Assembly: GCF_964340395.1 (NCBI RefSeq)
Contig: NC_135562.1
Coordinates: forward strand, 13,251,043 to 13,315,042
Length of the DNA stretch: 64,000 bases
Direction: 5' to 3'
DNA from: Glandiceps talaboti
Taxonomy: Eukaryota; Hemichordata; Enteropneusta; Spengelidae
This document shows positions 1-15,200 of the stretch, piece by piece. The first letter of the stretch is position 1. Every line of letters begins with the position of its first letter. The notes under the pieces are model-generated. The model did not search any database. It was not told where the DNA came from and was given only the letters and a program-made list of their open reading frames with translations. A program made the position numbers and the translations under genes.

Positions 1-2319
1 AGTCAGTCAGTTGAAGGAAAATCTGAAAAATGTGGCATTGTCAAGGACAAACATACTGTTACCTATACTATGGAATAGATGTATATGAAAATTCAAATTC
101 TTTTAATACTCCTGGAAATAGCTGTTCTCAGACTGCTATCTTGATTCATACACAGAACAATGAAGTTGACTTCAAACCCCCCCCCCCCCCCCATTTAACA
201 ATTATAACAATGCACTCTATGGCTATTAGCCAGAACATCAATTAAAATGGGGAAAAATATATATTAACATAATTATGTGAATCTAACAATAGAAAGAATG
301 CCTCTCTGTGTCTAAATATAGGAGATAACCATTTCTCAGTACAGATTTACTCGTAAAGTTCTTTCACTTTAGACAAAAAATACCCCTATGATAATATGCA
401 GTCAGGCGAGGTAGAAAGAAATGTATGAGTCATTGTATTTGCAATTGTAAACTTTGGTCCTGATAACAAGTATTGTCCCTGCAGCTAATGAACAATTTGG
501 ACATACATGTACACAGATACGTGTATAGGGTTGATGACTGAGGTTAGGGAAATAATTTCTATGGTTAATATGATTCCCATGAAAATAAGTTTATTCCAAA
601 TATGAAAAGTTAACTATAAATCAGTTTTACATTTGCCCAAGGGTAATCTTAATTCTGAACAAATCGAAATTCAATTTGATGTGTTGCCTTTTGATCCTTA
701 ATCTCTGATTACATAATTTTATGTAAATTATATAGATGTCTTTTCATTTTACTAGATGTGTGTGTGTGTTAGACTGTCGACAGTCGTTCGTACCTTTTTT
801 GCTACATTTTATCTTAAACTAAAGTTGTTGCCTTGCTCTGATCCAGAGCAATACTATAACCGCATAATGATAGCAATAGCGATACAATGTAGGCACGAGC
901 CTTCGGCACTTGCTGTTCCTATCAGTACGTGTTAGTATTCAGTGCTATGGAGTGAGGCGACGACTTTGTTTTAGATGAAACATAGCAAAAAAGGCATGAA
1001 TGACTGTTGACAGTCTATGTTTTTGTGTGTGTGTGTGTGTGTGTCTAATTAAATGGAAAAAGTTAATACGACATGCATGTACAGATATTAAAAATTATAT
1101 TCATATATTCTAAGGCAAAGGATTAATTTATCAATATGATTTTAGTAAAACGATATATGGCTTATACAAATGATAGTAACATCATAAACAATAAACAGTA
1201 ATTATTATGTTTTAGTAGATGTTACAATGCATCGTACAGTATTGTGTGTTTAGATATTTTAGTGATAAGGAAAATTTTTACAAGACATAATAGTATATTA
1301 GCTGCATTGTGTGAGACTTATGTTGTTACATTTAGGCATGTTTTGTCTTTATTACAGTTTTGTAAAATAACACTTTCATTGTGAAATGATAGAAAGACAT
1401 GTTGACCTCTTTGATTATGAGTGATTTTATACTATAGAAGTTTAGAACAAATGCCATCAATGACTGAGAAAGATTTTACTTGTAAACCCATGCATGTTAC
1501 AGTCTGGTGACAACCATCTCCCTGAAACCTTCTCTCCCCCCCCCCCCACACACACAATATATGGTGTTGTATGGGGAAATGTGTGATGCATCTTGCAAGC
1601 GGGATTGGTCTATGAAGATTTTACAATTTTCATCTGTAGCACTGTAGTCATATACATGTACTTGGAACTATGTTTTCAAAGTGAAAGTAACCGTTTGTGT
1701 ACATGCACATGTATTTCTAAGAAATCACAGTTCTGCATGTTAATTGTTGTTTTTAAAATGAAAGTGAATATGCGTATACATACATGTACATGTTTATCAC
1801 AATATGTGTAATGCCATGTTTACATATCAATTGAACTGAGTATTCATAGATTAATGGGAAATTTTTGATGATCTCAAAATATATGAAAATTTTGATTTTT
1901 ATATTGAAGAGTGTCATTTAAATTTCATGAAGACAAAGTGAAAGTAAAGTTGGATGATTCTCAGAAATGACATGACATTTTTACATGGAATTAATGGATT
2001 TCCAGTGACTGTATAATTATTGATGTGCAACCTGATGTAAAAGATATTATGGTGGGCAATTTGATATTTTGTATGTATCATATGCAGCACAAATATTTCC
2101 AAAAAATTATACAATTCCCCCATAAATTTATAAGTAATAAAATACATACTAGGTTGTATGTCTTTGTCATGTTTCATTCGAAGGAACATGAAACTCCAAA
2201 ACAAGGAAAGCAACTGTTGTTGAGAATTGTCTAAAGGGGTAAGATTTCTGTTTGATCACTTCTGTTGCATTATGTGTATGTACATGAGGGAATTTATTGA
2301 CATCAATTCTTTCTTCTAG
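1..2319. other. Non-coding sequence upstream of the first recognised PARP14-like exon
   Basis: No coding exon is supportable here. The first recognised coding exon begins with a splice acceptor at 2318-2319, and its frame stays open to that point without an ATG, so at least one earlier exon should exist. I could not find a 5' exon with an ATG and a phase-0 donor. The stretch holds a small foldback element (771-1016), C-runs near 178-192 and 1537-1548, and a GT microsatellite at about 1021-1046. Confidence 0.6.
771..1016. mobile_element. Foldback MITE-like element, about 246 bp
   Basis: The ends are inverted repeats: the left end reads agactgtcgacagtcgttcg and the right end is its approximate reverse complement, ending gttgacagtct. 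Similarity continues inward for about 60 bp (AAAAAGG, TTTTAGAT and related blocks on both sides). Each end is flanked by TA, compatible with a TA target duplication. It encodes nothing. Confidence 0.6.
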
Positions 2320-3232
2320 GAGTTTCATGGTAGAGTTTCATCAGACTCTCAGTATAGACAAACTTCTGGCATAAATGAAAGTCAAGGACACCAGCCAGGT
2401 AATGATGAAAGAGGTGAGTATCAACCATGCCACAGTGATTTCAATGCAGCAAATTACTCTCTCTTCAGCACTTATGAAAGTACTGACGCAAAAACTTTAA
2501 CAATGGATGATAGTCCAATGGAAGCAATGCCATTGAGAGGAAATTATGAAGACACTACCTTACCTAGTCAACAGCCAGCACCCATTGGTCGTCCTAGTCC
2601 AGGTAAAGCAGTACCAGTACAACATGGATATGTAGAACCAGATAGGAAGTTAATGGAGTTTCCTTCTACAACTGACCCACAAGCACAATTTGGAAATATG
2701 CCACAATCTCAGCTTAATTTGCAACGACAAAAACAACATGAATGGGAACAACAACAACAACAACTTCAATGGAAACAACAACAATGGGAAATGTACATGT
2801 ATTATGTACAATATCAACAAAGTCTTCAGCAGAAGGGACAGCAATGGCAATCCCAGCAACCATCACACAAACCAAGCTTTTATCCAGATCAGGCTCCCCC
2901 AACATATGAACAAAGCACAGGAACATGGTGTGATCCAGCCAACCAAAATATGCCCATGTATGATGCGCAACCCGGTGTGTGGTCCCAGCTACCCCAGTCT
3001 TCACAGGCATGGCCAAGTACATCTACACAAGGGCAAGACCCGACGGTAAAGACTCCAGCAAAGCAATACCCTGTCTCAGCTGAATCTACAGTTAAATTTA
3101 GCGGTGATCAAGTCCAGGATCACACACAACAACCTCGGGATATTCCACTGGATGTCAGGAGAAAAATGCCTTTGGACGATGATGATGGTGATGATATAAT
3201 GAATTGGAAACAATCACAAATTACTGACAAAG
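2320..3232 (+). CDS. PARP14: PARP14-like exon 1 (visible): Gln/Pro-rich N-terminal region
   Basis: Acceptor TTCTTCTAG ends at 2319 and the donor is at 3233. The frame enters in phase 0 and leaves in phase 1. It encodes 304 residues of low complexity: a Gln run around 2750-2850 (for example [20 protein letters not shown]), then Pro/Ser/Gln-rich sequence and an acidic DDDDGDD stretch near the end. No folded domain is visible. The frame is open back to the acceptor and contains no ATG before 2503, so translation either starts at 2503 or in an exon not identified. Confidence 0.85.
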
Positions 3233-6200
3233 GTATAGTGAGTGTAGCTTTTTTAGCTTATTGAGCAATTTGTACTCAGCTTATTGAGTAATTTGTACTC
3301 ACAGTAGGGGTGGCGTGTTTGAATTATGATCTTGCAGAGTATGCTTTGAAAACTTCCAGTGTGTACAGTACTATATCTTTATTACAGGGGTATTATATCA
3401 TACAATAGAGGCATTGCTAACTATATTATATCACCCACTTGTGTGTACAATCATTGAATGTACTATCGATACATCAAACAACTGTAGCTATAGTTTGTGT
3501 ATACATGTATTGTGGTAAACCTGGAACCAAGACCAAGATTACCAAAGAAGTATTTTCATAGACTCTGAGATATAGCATGTACAGTAAATTTTAATATGTT
3601 GTAAAGATTTTAACGTTCTGGTGTATCCATGCCTTAAAACCATTTTCATTACTAAATGATAATAGTTTTAATACACAAAATTTAATGTACAATGTACTCG
3701 TGTTCAGAAGTATAAAATTGTTGGCTAGACAAAAAAGTGCCCTTTACCAAATTTAAAATTATTTCTTATGCTTTAAGAAGGTAAAATCACAGATTTCTTG
3801 ATTTTTCTTTTCGTTGGTTAGGGATAGGGGAACATATTTTGATTCTAGATCTTTTCAAGGAATTACTGTGCAATTGGCTTTGAGGGTGGTGAGAACTGAT
3901 ACAGAGTCAACCTGCAACTGGCAATGATAACACATTACTAGAACAAGAAATCACAAGCAAAATGTGAAGAAATGAAATTTACAGTGGCTTCAAATTTTCC
4001 CACTAAAGTTTATTGTTTCATCAATGATTGTCAACTTACCATTATTTCCAAAAACAGTTTCAATGTTTGTGTACCATCAACTAAACTTGATAATGTAATG
4101 AAATTTGTTGTTGTTGTGATTTTACAGGTAAAACACATTTAGATCCTTGCTCACTGAAAGTCACAGGGTTCAAACCTGGAACAACTGCAGAGAATTTAGT
4201 ACTATATTTTGAAAGTAAGAAGAAATCAAGAGGGGGTCCAGTGGATAGTCATGAATTGAAAGATGGAACTTTCTTTGTGACTTTTGAGGAGGCTGGGGGT
4301 ATGTACATACAATATATGTTGTTCTCAGTTTTTTTGTATAAAGTTACATCTGATACACCATGTTCTAATTTGTAATTTCGCCTCTTATGAAAGACATTTT
4401 TAGAATGGAAAATAGCAATTCTTTAACAATGATGCAGGACTGGCAAGGAGTTCATCATCATTTGTACTGTACAGCGAAAAAAATTGGAAAAATTTCCTGT
4501 GTCACTGAGAGCTCTATTTTTGATAAAGTGATGAAAAATTAGTGAATGGAAGTTAAATCAAAATATCATTTTATCTTTGCTGTGTCTATGATATGGTCAT
4601 ACAACTGGTTATATCCAGAAATTTGTGATATAAAATAATTTAGCTACATCACATGTAAAAAAGCAACAAAGGCTCAAAGCTATACTTTTTGCCTCACAAT
4701 CATTGTATATTGTTGATTTGGTGCAATGGTATCTTCCTCACTGTTAGTATTGTCTGTACTTTCATTGTACCAATGAAAATAATTGCTCATGTTTAGATTG
4801 TGACCCGGATTGTAGTCATATATTGGGAGTCTAAATGCCTCCTCAGCATCTGATTTAAAGAACCTACTTAGTCTAGTATCAACAGGCTAGGATAACAAAC
4901 GTTCGTGATAAATGGATTCAAAAAGTTGTATTCGTTTTTAATTTACCATTCCAAAGTTACAGTAGCTATGTTGCACTGACTTTATTATGTCACCTATTGA
5001 AGCATCAGGGAAGTTGACATGTATGTGCATGATAATTTTTTTTTTCGCCTTCAGATGCAGAATCAGTACTGAATCATCATGACCATGTTTTGAATGGTGT
5101 AAAGCTATCTGTGACACAGAGTATTAAGCCAGTGAAAGTGGAACCCCATATACAGCCCATCCCAGAAAAAGGTAAGTCCATAGTGTTGACTTTGTTTTTT
5201 CATAGTTCTTCAAGCATTCAGTGCATGCTTGTCTCCAATCCCAAGAAGTCCAATGAGACACATTCTTATTACCTATTCTGCCTAGCTAATATGAGTTTAC
5301 CAAGTGCACAGCTTCAAGGACCACAATGTAAATAAGTATTAATTGCTTTGTTGTGTTATCCCCGGCAATACTTTTAAATGTACGTTTTTACTATATTTTA
5401 TTGCCAAATAAATTCAAATCAAATCAAATACAGCTGTTGTTTAAATGTTTACGGAATTGTTGATATATCAAGTTAAACCCATTAAAGCATGACACCCTAT
5501 ATTTAGGGTGTAATTCCATAGAGTTACAGAAACCAAGAGTCATTAATGGGTTAATGTTACTGCATTAGTTGTATGTCTCAAAAAACTTGTTAATTATTTT
5601 CACAACCAATCAAGCAAGCAAGCAAGCAAGCAAGCAACCAACCAATGAATACTGTAATTTATCCATGCATTTCTTGGTTTACCTTTTGAATGTATTTGCA
5701 GGTAATACACATATAGACCCTAACTGTTCACTGAAAGTCACTGGGTTCAATCCTGGAACACCTGGGGACAGTTTGGTATTATATTTTGAAAGTAAGAAGA
5801 AATCTAAAGGTGGTCCAGTGGAAAACATTAGGATGACAGATGACAAGACATTTGTTGTAACTTTTGAGAATACAGAAGGTAAGTGATGTCTCCAAAGCTT
5901 TGTGGATTTGCAAACAAATTGTTGTACAGTTTCTTTATATTTCGTACTGACTGTTGTCCCCTAGCTCTCTTTAAAAAACCTCTTCTTAAACAAACAAACA
6001 AACAAACAAACAAACAGACAAACAAACAAACAAACATTGAATGTAACCTCGAAAGTAGTTTATATCAGTTTGCATTATATTCACATTCTACTGATTAACA
6101 TCATTGGCAAGTTATTTAGTCAACATTTCAATGAATTATTGAACCATGACCCCCATCAGGTCCATGGAATTACAGATGTATTTGATTGAATATTCTTTGA

Positions 6201-9200
6201 CTTAATTTATATATTTTGTTTATTTATTTGTTATGTATGTTTCTTTATATTTCCAGCTGGGTGAAATAAATATGAAATATGAAATATGAACTACAATTGT
6301 AGTGCAACGTTAGCATTCCATTATATTTAGATTGCCATGCCAATAATCTTTTATTTTTACTTTTCAGAATTTTTTTGCATATTAATCTTATTACTTGACA
6401 TTCCTCCCAGTGAACACATCCCAGAAATATGCACATCTTAAATTTCACCTTCTGTTCAATTTCAGATGCAAAATCAGTACTCGACCATCGAAGTCACGTG
6501 TATAATGGCGCAAAACTAACTGTCAAGCCATTTATTATTCCAGTAAAGTCAAAACGTCAATTGCCTACTGCACCAAATGAAGGTAAGACAAAAGACTTGC
6601 ATTGCATACAAAATCTTTATCCATTGTTGAGAAAATTGAAGGGGAATACCATGGCAGGAGATAGAGGTGTTTTCATAAGCTTTGGGTTCTGGAGAGTTGT
6701 TTCATGATTTCGCTTCACATAAATTTCTCTCAGTTGCCAAAAACCACCACATTGAAACTCATTTTCAACTCTATGTTCTTTCAGTGGTACACCATTGCAT
6801 CGTGGGCCTTAGTATACATGAATATTTGCTAGATGCACATTGAATATTCATGACTCCGAAGAGCTTATTTCTGTCATATAAACGGTGATGTGGAATCATG
6901 AAATTACTTTCCAGAACCCAAAATTTATGCAAATACCTTTATTTTGCAGTTCTGAAGATTATATGTAGTACTAGTAGGCCTTTGTGATTTAATCTGATAT
7001 GTTACCTATATAATTTCTCACTGAAATTGAAAACAGCAGTTCTAACACTCAAGGTAAAAAAGATATGGTAGTCTATATCATATGTACCAAAGATGACTTA
7101 CACTGGTGCGTGCACATACTAGTGGTATTTTCACTGCAGTGCAATAATGAAAACAATTGCATATCGCATGCAAATGATATGCAAATGAGGATGTGATTGT
7201 TCACAACACATTAAATCACGTGATCTTGCACTGTATGATTTGATTTGTATTGAAATTTTCTGTTTCAGATAAACATGTAATAACAACTGTTACAGTACCC
7301 CATTCTATGTGAGTTCCAGTGTGGGTACTCAGGAGTGTTTGCACTCATGCTTGCAGTGTTTTCTGCTGTACTTTCACTCCCTACGCTCATGAAAGAATGG
7401 GCACAGGCATGCAACACCCATAAAAAATACCCTGAGTACACCACACTTGCACTCACACCTCATGGGGTTCTGTCATATTATTGTTATCTAGTACATTGTA
7501 TGTAATAAATTGTACCAGAAGCAGATAGAAAGCATCTCTTCAATAACTGTGATTCAATTTTTGTAGACTTGCAATCATAATTTAAATTAAAAAAACATTT
7601 TACTAATAGGCACTCTATTTCAACATTTCAAAAAAACAAAAAAACAAAAAACAACAACATAATCTTACTTCATCATAAAACTGATTTGACACAAAGAGTG
7701 GGAATGTGCAAGATTATATACATCATATTGGTCTCTGTATTGTATTCTGTATTGTATTTTGAGTTATATGTTAAATAATACATTGATGTAGTTCAAAAAT
7801 TACATTACCAATGTGCATAACATTTTAGCGGTGTTTTACATTTATGGAATGAGATTACATAGGTCATCAAATATAACACATTTCCTTGAAGGTATACCAA
7901 AGATTTCAAGTGTGAGATTACTTTAATTTCAACCACACACCAAGAAACAAGATGGTACTTGTCATCCCGAGAATAAAAAAATTCCCTTTGTTAATTTCGG
8001 CACACTCATTTGTTCAAAAAAAGTGAAGTAATTCGCATGTACTCCAGTGATATATGTTTTCATACACTATAATTGCTGCAAGCACTGAATTAAAATCTAG
8101 TGTTTGCCATGCTAAATGATATTTTTCTATGTATTTTTTTCACTGGAAGGGTGAAAATTAAATAAAAATAAAAAGTAAAGGTATGAATTTCTGTATTTTC
8201 TTTTAAATTACTTTGGACGAAAGTCTGCTTGTTGATAGATGTACAAATGCGTATTTTCTGCATATATAGGTTACCTTTAATATACTTACAGCTACAACTT
8301 ACACTCAAGTACATTCATTGGAGGTTACTGGATTCAAACCTGGTACAAGTTTAGAAACCTTGTCGATGTATTTTGAAAGCAAGAAAAAATCTAAAGGTGG
8401 TGTAGTCAAAGGCTTCGGAATGAAAGATAACAAGACATTTATTGTGACTTTTGAGGATACAGAAGGTATGTAATAGAAATCTGTTATTAATTTGTACATA
8501 AGTATTAAAACTTCTACAGGAAATACAAGAACAAGGTGTGTTAGCACCTGAGTTGTATTTCATACTCATATACACCTCTCTTAATGATGATGAATTGACA
8601 ATGTACAATGTATTAAATACACATCTACCACATCTCATATTTTACATATATACTAATTTACATTCACTTGCAAACCAGATCACAGTGATTTGTTGTTTAT
8701 GTAATGAGCAACATGGTACCAAATGTTATAAACATCTTTAGTTAATGATATATTGTTAGAGTTCAATGTGTTAATTTGTAACATCTTGTAAAGAATGATA
8801 TATTTTTAAAAGAAAAAATAATGACAAATAATAATAGAAACATAATATCCTGCTAAATTTAAAGTAACACGAAGGGGAAATCTGACAATACTGGCATAGT
8901 TTCTCTTAGCATAATATTGATATTTAACCATGGTAAAAAAATTACAGGGGAACTCAGGTAGATTTTACCTACTTACCACCCTTAATAAAAACACCACACA
9001 CTCAAATATTCTTACATACATGTATGTGTGTTTAGAGTTAGACCAAATTTGCAAGATAGAGTTTGAGTTACAATTTCCACTTCAGAGTAATGTGTTGTAT
9101 GGCTTTGATATGGATGGAGATGAAAGAAATTATTTTTTCCCTTAAATGTATGGCTTCCATGAACATTCCCATGTTGTGAAACCCTCATGGTCTCTTTACA

Positions 9201-12200
9201 ACACTATGCAAGATGATGAGAGGTTTTTGTCACACGAGTGGAAGATGTACTCTGACTCATAAGAGTACATTCTCTGTGATTATCTATCGTAGTGTGAACA
9301 AGACTTTAAGAATACATCAAAAGTGTTCAGCTTATCCAGTTATAGTTATGTACTGGTTAATGAGACAGAAAATTCAAATATGTTTTAGAATTTTTTCTGC
9401 ATGATGTAGCAATGCTGTTTTGCAACATCATCTTCTAAAGTCACATGTATCCTTGATATGTCAAGCTTATATTCATTTTCAGTTGCAAGGTCAGTGCTTA
9501 ACTATCAAAGTCATGTATTGAATGGTGCATGTCTAACTGTGACACCATACATGGCTCCAATGAAAGCAAAACAGCCACTGCCACCTGGTCCAAGTGAAGG
9601 TAAAAGCACACTTATTACAATTTAGAATTTTAATCCAATTAATGTATATATTGGTCACAAAAGAATTTTCTAACAGATATTATAAAAATAATCCTTCAGT
9701 GATCCTGTATTTCATGACTTTGCTATGATCAAATTTCATTGTTGGTCTTCAGAATTATTTATTAATAATTTTATTATTATTGTCTATTATGAGCCATGTG
9801 ATAATAGAAATGAGTTAAGTATATTCCCATCTATCAGACATTTAAAAAAAGCATTTTTGATGCTATCTTTTATTACCGTATACAACATTTTATATACTGT
9901 GATTAGGAAACATAATTATGTGAATTTTTTTCTAGTCATTACATATATGTAATAGATCACAACCCTCATAGATGAGAATTTAGATATTATTCCTAAACTT
10001 AGTTTTGCCAAAGAAAAACGAGTGACCTACATGTAAGGGTTGTCACTACTTGTCTAGCGACTCATAGTGACAACCATTAGGTCACAAGTATTTTCCGGCC
10101 GAGTGGGAAAAAAATATTAGAGGGAATAATATAATTATACCATTAAAAAATCAGGGAAAGTAATGGCAAGTTTGAGCATTTTGTCTCATATTTTGAATAC
10201 AGCAGAACCAATGACATGGTCACACATTGTGGTGACATAGGTGCATGTTGTAGACCAGAGTATATATTCCATATTTTTTGTTGAACCTGGCTCGTGCATG
10301 GTATAATATAAGATATTTTCATCAATATTTGTAGAGTCACCAAAGTATGATCCGTTTACTCTGGAAGTCACTGGATTTACACCCGGTACTGGATTGGACA
10401 CCTTAGAACTATATTTTGAAAGCAAGAAGAAATCTAAAGGTGGCCCAGTGAAAAAACATAAGATGAAAGATGACAAGACATTTGTCGTTACTTTTGAAAA
10501 TGCAGAAGGTAACTGTAACAGTATATACCTGGTCCATCATATTTTGTATGATTACATTACAGCTCGAGATATCCTTTATGATTTGCTAGAGTGGCATATG
10601 TCGGATGTTATAGGCTAGCAGTGTGGTAACATAGAGTCTGTGCAGATGTGAATTCTTCCATTTGTGCTCACACATGCTGGTAAGGTGTTAGCACTGAACT
10701 AGCCTGATTTTAACATATGGCTGGTCCTGGCATTAATCCTTCCATTTGTTAACACAGGCTGGTGAGGTGTTAGTGCCAGTCCCTGGTGTTAGGACTGAGC
10801 TAGTCTGGTGTTAACAGGGCAGTTGCAAGTATTAACCTTTCCATTTGTTTCACCCATACTGTCAATGATGTGTTTGTACCAGCCTAGTGTTTGCACTGAG
10901 CTAGTCTTGTGTTAACATATGACTGGTGCAGGCATTAACCTTTCCAGTTGCAATTTGCTAACACATGCTAGTGGGGTGTTAGTGCCATTCCAGCACTGAA
11001 TTATCCCAATTCCAAGCCAGAGATATATTCTAGAGCCATACATATTTGTATTGTTGCTTGGTATTAACTTAAATAAGAATACAACAGAATTGAATCAAAA
11101 AATATAATACAGAGTATAGAATATAGGAGAATTAAATTCACTGTGAGTTAAATTCCTTTGATTCTTGATATTTTTTGTTTGTACTAAGATGTGGCGTCAG
11201 TACTCAGTCAGAAGGATCATATTTTAAATGGCACCAAATTAACAGTGAAACCATGCAAGCTTCCTGTAAAGCACAGCAAACAGCTTCCGTTTAGTCATGG
11301 TAAGTCACATCTATAGAAAAAGGTAACATCTACTAATCGTTTCTAGAAAGAGATATACATACATCCATAGACCCTCCACCACTTGATGGAGTGTCTATGA
11401 TACAACTGACATTTAGATCGGTATAACACATCAAATAACTAATTGATAGTAATTTTTGTTCTGTGTGTTTTTTTCTTCAGTTATGGAAAAAACCCAAAAA
11501 CACTGTATGTACAATGTATTTAAATCCACACAACCTAAGATAAATATATATATATCTTTATGTCAAACAGAACAGTTATTGACTAGAATGACCAGGGTAT
11601 ATAATCCATATTTTCTTTACAAAGACAATAACTTGGCTTGAGTATGGTTTAATTGACTTTATTGTAGGTAGCTTCATATACAAATAGAATTTTTTTAAAA
11701 GGATATGCTACTTTGACATCTAGTGGCTAATGTTCCTTTATTTGTTATTACAGATTTACCACAATATGACCCATTTAGTATTGAAGTTACTGGTTTCAAA
11801 CCAGGTACTGCTGTGGACACATTAGAAATGTATTTTGAAAGTAAGAAGAGATCCAACGGTGGAGCAGTGAAGTTGTGTAAGATGGCAAATGAAAAGACTG
11901 CCATTGTTACCTTTGAGAAAGTAGAAGGTATGGCGTGTGATATCATTAGATGTCTATTAACATATAAAACTCTGGACTGAATTATGTTGACTTTGCTTGA
12001 GTGTATGAAGTGTGCTGGAGCTTCAAGACTTTATGCAAAGTTGAAATTTAATTCAATAAACACAACAAACTAACTGGTTTATTGTCTTTCTGTGAAAAGC
12101 TCATGGTATCTACCAACCCCTCTTTCTACATGTATGTTTGGTCATCAGACTTTAATACTGTGAAATGACTTTGCCTGTGTGAAGTGAGCTAAGGAAAGAC

Positions 12201-15200
12201 TTCATTCAAAGATAACATTAGTAAACACAACAAGTTTACTGATACAAAGACAACAGTGGACTTTGCTTATGAAGATTGATGTAGCTTGTTTTATACATCT
12301 CTAGTAGATAATTTATTCACCAAATAAATTGTCTGCTTCTAAATAGTAAGCTGAACAGTCAGTTGACATCTCAATTATTAGTAACACATTTGGTTAGTAC
12401 TCGTAGTGTTTTTGCTTTGAACAGTTACTAACTGTATAATTATGTCTTTGTATGAGTCTCTTTTCTGATTGCCTCGAATGGGCAAAGTCAATATTATTCA
12501 TTCCATCCTTGTAGATTATATATGGATGTTACCATTGTTATGGATGATCAAAACTTTCCTGATGCTTCTTTTCTATGAGATAAGACATGAAATTGCACAA
12601 CTCAAATCCAAAATTGATAATTTGGGAATATATTCCAGGAATGAAGGGACACAAAAAAGTGTTGTATCATTTTAATGTATGTACAGCTTTTACAATGCTC
12701 TGTTATGTCCTAAATGGACTTTTAACACAAACCTTAGTCATACCATTCACCAAACAAAATATTTAATTACCCCCAGACAGCATGGAATTATATTTATAGC
12801 ATCAGGCAGCATGAAATTATACACATATGTCACAGAACACTGTCCTAATAATATATAATGCAAATCTCCATAACTGTCCATTTTCTTGTAAGCATTTTCA
12901 TATATTGCAGCTTAAATGTAATACTAAGTTTCTTGTCTTATGATTATCAGCTGCAGAAAATGTTCTTAGACAGAAGAAACATGTATTAAATGAGGCCAGT
13001 TTGACTGTGAAACAGTTCAGATATGATGTAGGGAAAAAGGAACAATATATGGCTGACGAAGGTATAGTATATACCAAATGTATTTCAAAATTTTCAAATT
13101 TAACTTATGTGATGACAGTGGTCACACATATATGAGTCGTTGATTTTTGTTGTAACCAGATATTCTCTTGAGTGCTTCTAGAATAGAGTGAGTCATGCAT
13201 CAACTACATTGTACAGCCTGTTACAAGTTACCAGTCACTGGCTTTGTTGATATAACCAATCAGAAACTAATTAAGAAACTACACTTACTTAAGGTAGTAA
13301 AATTGAATGAATAACATTTCTTGCAACATTTTGTCTAAATGAAATGAACTAAACATGCCACTACGCAGATATGAAATGCAGACATCAAAACATTGGTACC
13401 TACCTGCCTTGAACCTTTGAAATCTTGTATTTTTTTTTAAGATTGAAAATACTGTTGCATGAATCCTGTATGTATAGCTTGATACAAATGTACATTGTGT
13501 GCAAGACATTATTTCTTAAAAAGAAATAGCCACAGAGACATTTTCTCCCATATTTTTAAAGTAGGAAAGCAAAGTGATTCTGAGGAGGAAGAATCTAACT
13601 GTACCATAGAAGTGACAGGTTTCAAGCCAGACACAAGTACAGACACATTGGAACTGTACTTTGAAAGTAAGAAATCTGGTGGTGGTCCAATTGTAGAATC
13701 AAAACTGAACAATGGTGTCTTCACTGTGACATTTGAAACCCGGGACGGTGAGTATTTTAAGTGACTTCTTGTTTTGTATTTATAAGTTTTAATTATTACT
13801 CACTCACACACTGCACTCACTCACCCACCCACCCGCCGCCCACCCACTATGCTCATGAAGTATGACCACAAGAATACCACAAGCAATTATGCAAATATCC
13901 CAAGTATGACACAACTGCAGTGGTGTCCTGGGGTTCTGGCATATTATCAGTCACACCATATTATTTTAGAATATAAACCAAGAAATTCAAAAGGGTGACA
14001 CAGGGTTTTATTTTCACCATCATTAGAGTTTAGAATTTTTGTTATTAGTTACATTACAATGAGAAGACAACTCATCACATCTACATAATAATTGACTATG
14101 TCTATTGTATATTATTTGTCCAGTTTGTGAAAGAGTTTTGCAGAAAACAAAGCTTGCGGTTGGTGGTACAACTTTATCTGTTAGAGAACCAGCAAAGAAG
14201 AAAAGGAAACCTAAACTACCAAGAGATATGACAAGTTTTCTATTAAAAGGTTTGGCAGATGGAACCAGCAGAGAAAATCTTGAGTTGTATTTGGAGAATT
14301 GTACTGGAATTGATAATCAAACTCCTGAACTTTTCTTTGGTGAAGAGCCTGGTACAGTAATGGTGAAATATTCTGAAGAAATTCAAGGTATGTGTGCAAC
14401 TGTATTGTCATAGTGGTATTTGTGAAGGAAAGCTGGGCAAATATTCCTCTCACTGAAGTTGTATAATGCTTAAAGTGTCAATAATCACCAAGTTTGCCTT
14501 TACATGTAATTTACACGTATTTTGCATATTTGACCTTGGTAGTACTATAAATCAACACTGTTTAATAAGATTTTGAGATTCAGTGAATCAGTAATTACAA
14601 GATATTTTAAATAAAAACATTATGCTTGTGTGTTAATTTGTAATTTATTATTGTTGTCATAATATGAGGTTATTACACGATATCACCTCTTCATTTATTG
14701 TATTGCCATTAGTGGTGTTTCTGAAATATGAAGTGTCACGGTGCGGAAATGGCACAAATGATAATATGACGAATGAAGAGCTGATATTGGATAAACCGAT
14801 TTATCATATTCCTATGCTTAGGAATTTCAAAAAGAATACACAAAAAATAAACGGCCCTAACCTGCTATGTGTGCTTTTGTGCTCCATGCGTCCCTTGACT
14901 CTATTGTCATGTGATGTTCACGTGCAGTCTGCTGACCATGTTAATCTGCTTTGGTGAAATGTTTAATGTACAATTCTAAATAGTATCAGTTGGGTATGGA
15001 TATTTTCGTCAAAATTTCCTTGTTTTGAAAGATGTCACAGTTTTGTAGCAATACATGATAAAATCAGCTTTGAAGGTTTGCCGTCATTTTTGTTTGTTTT
15101 ATACTAGTATGAACAGTATCGCTCTGTCTTGCCCAATCAGAAAGCCTTTTTCTGATGACATTTAACGTGAATATCATGACATTTAATGTCCCCTTGCTGA

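Noticed and set aside
2414-2468. A GTGAGT donor and CTCTCTTCAG acceptor inside exon 1
   Set aside because: Removing the 55 bp breaks the frame; the uninterrupted reading keeps the Ser/Gln-rich composition.
8305-8547. Minus-strand frames opposite the RRM exons (shared [11 protein letters not shown] motif; also near 10186, 11695, 13509)
   Set aside because: They are antisense shadows of the conserved [10 protein letters not shown] exon core, recurring because the exons are duplicates.
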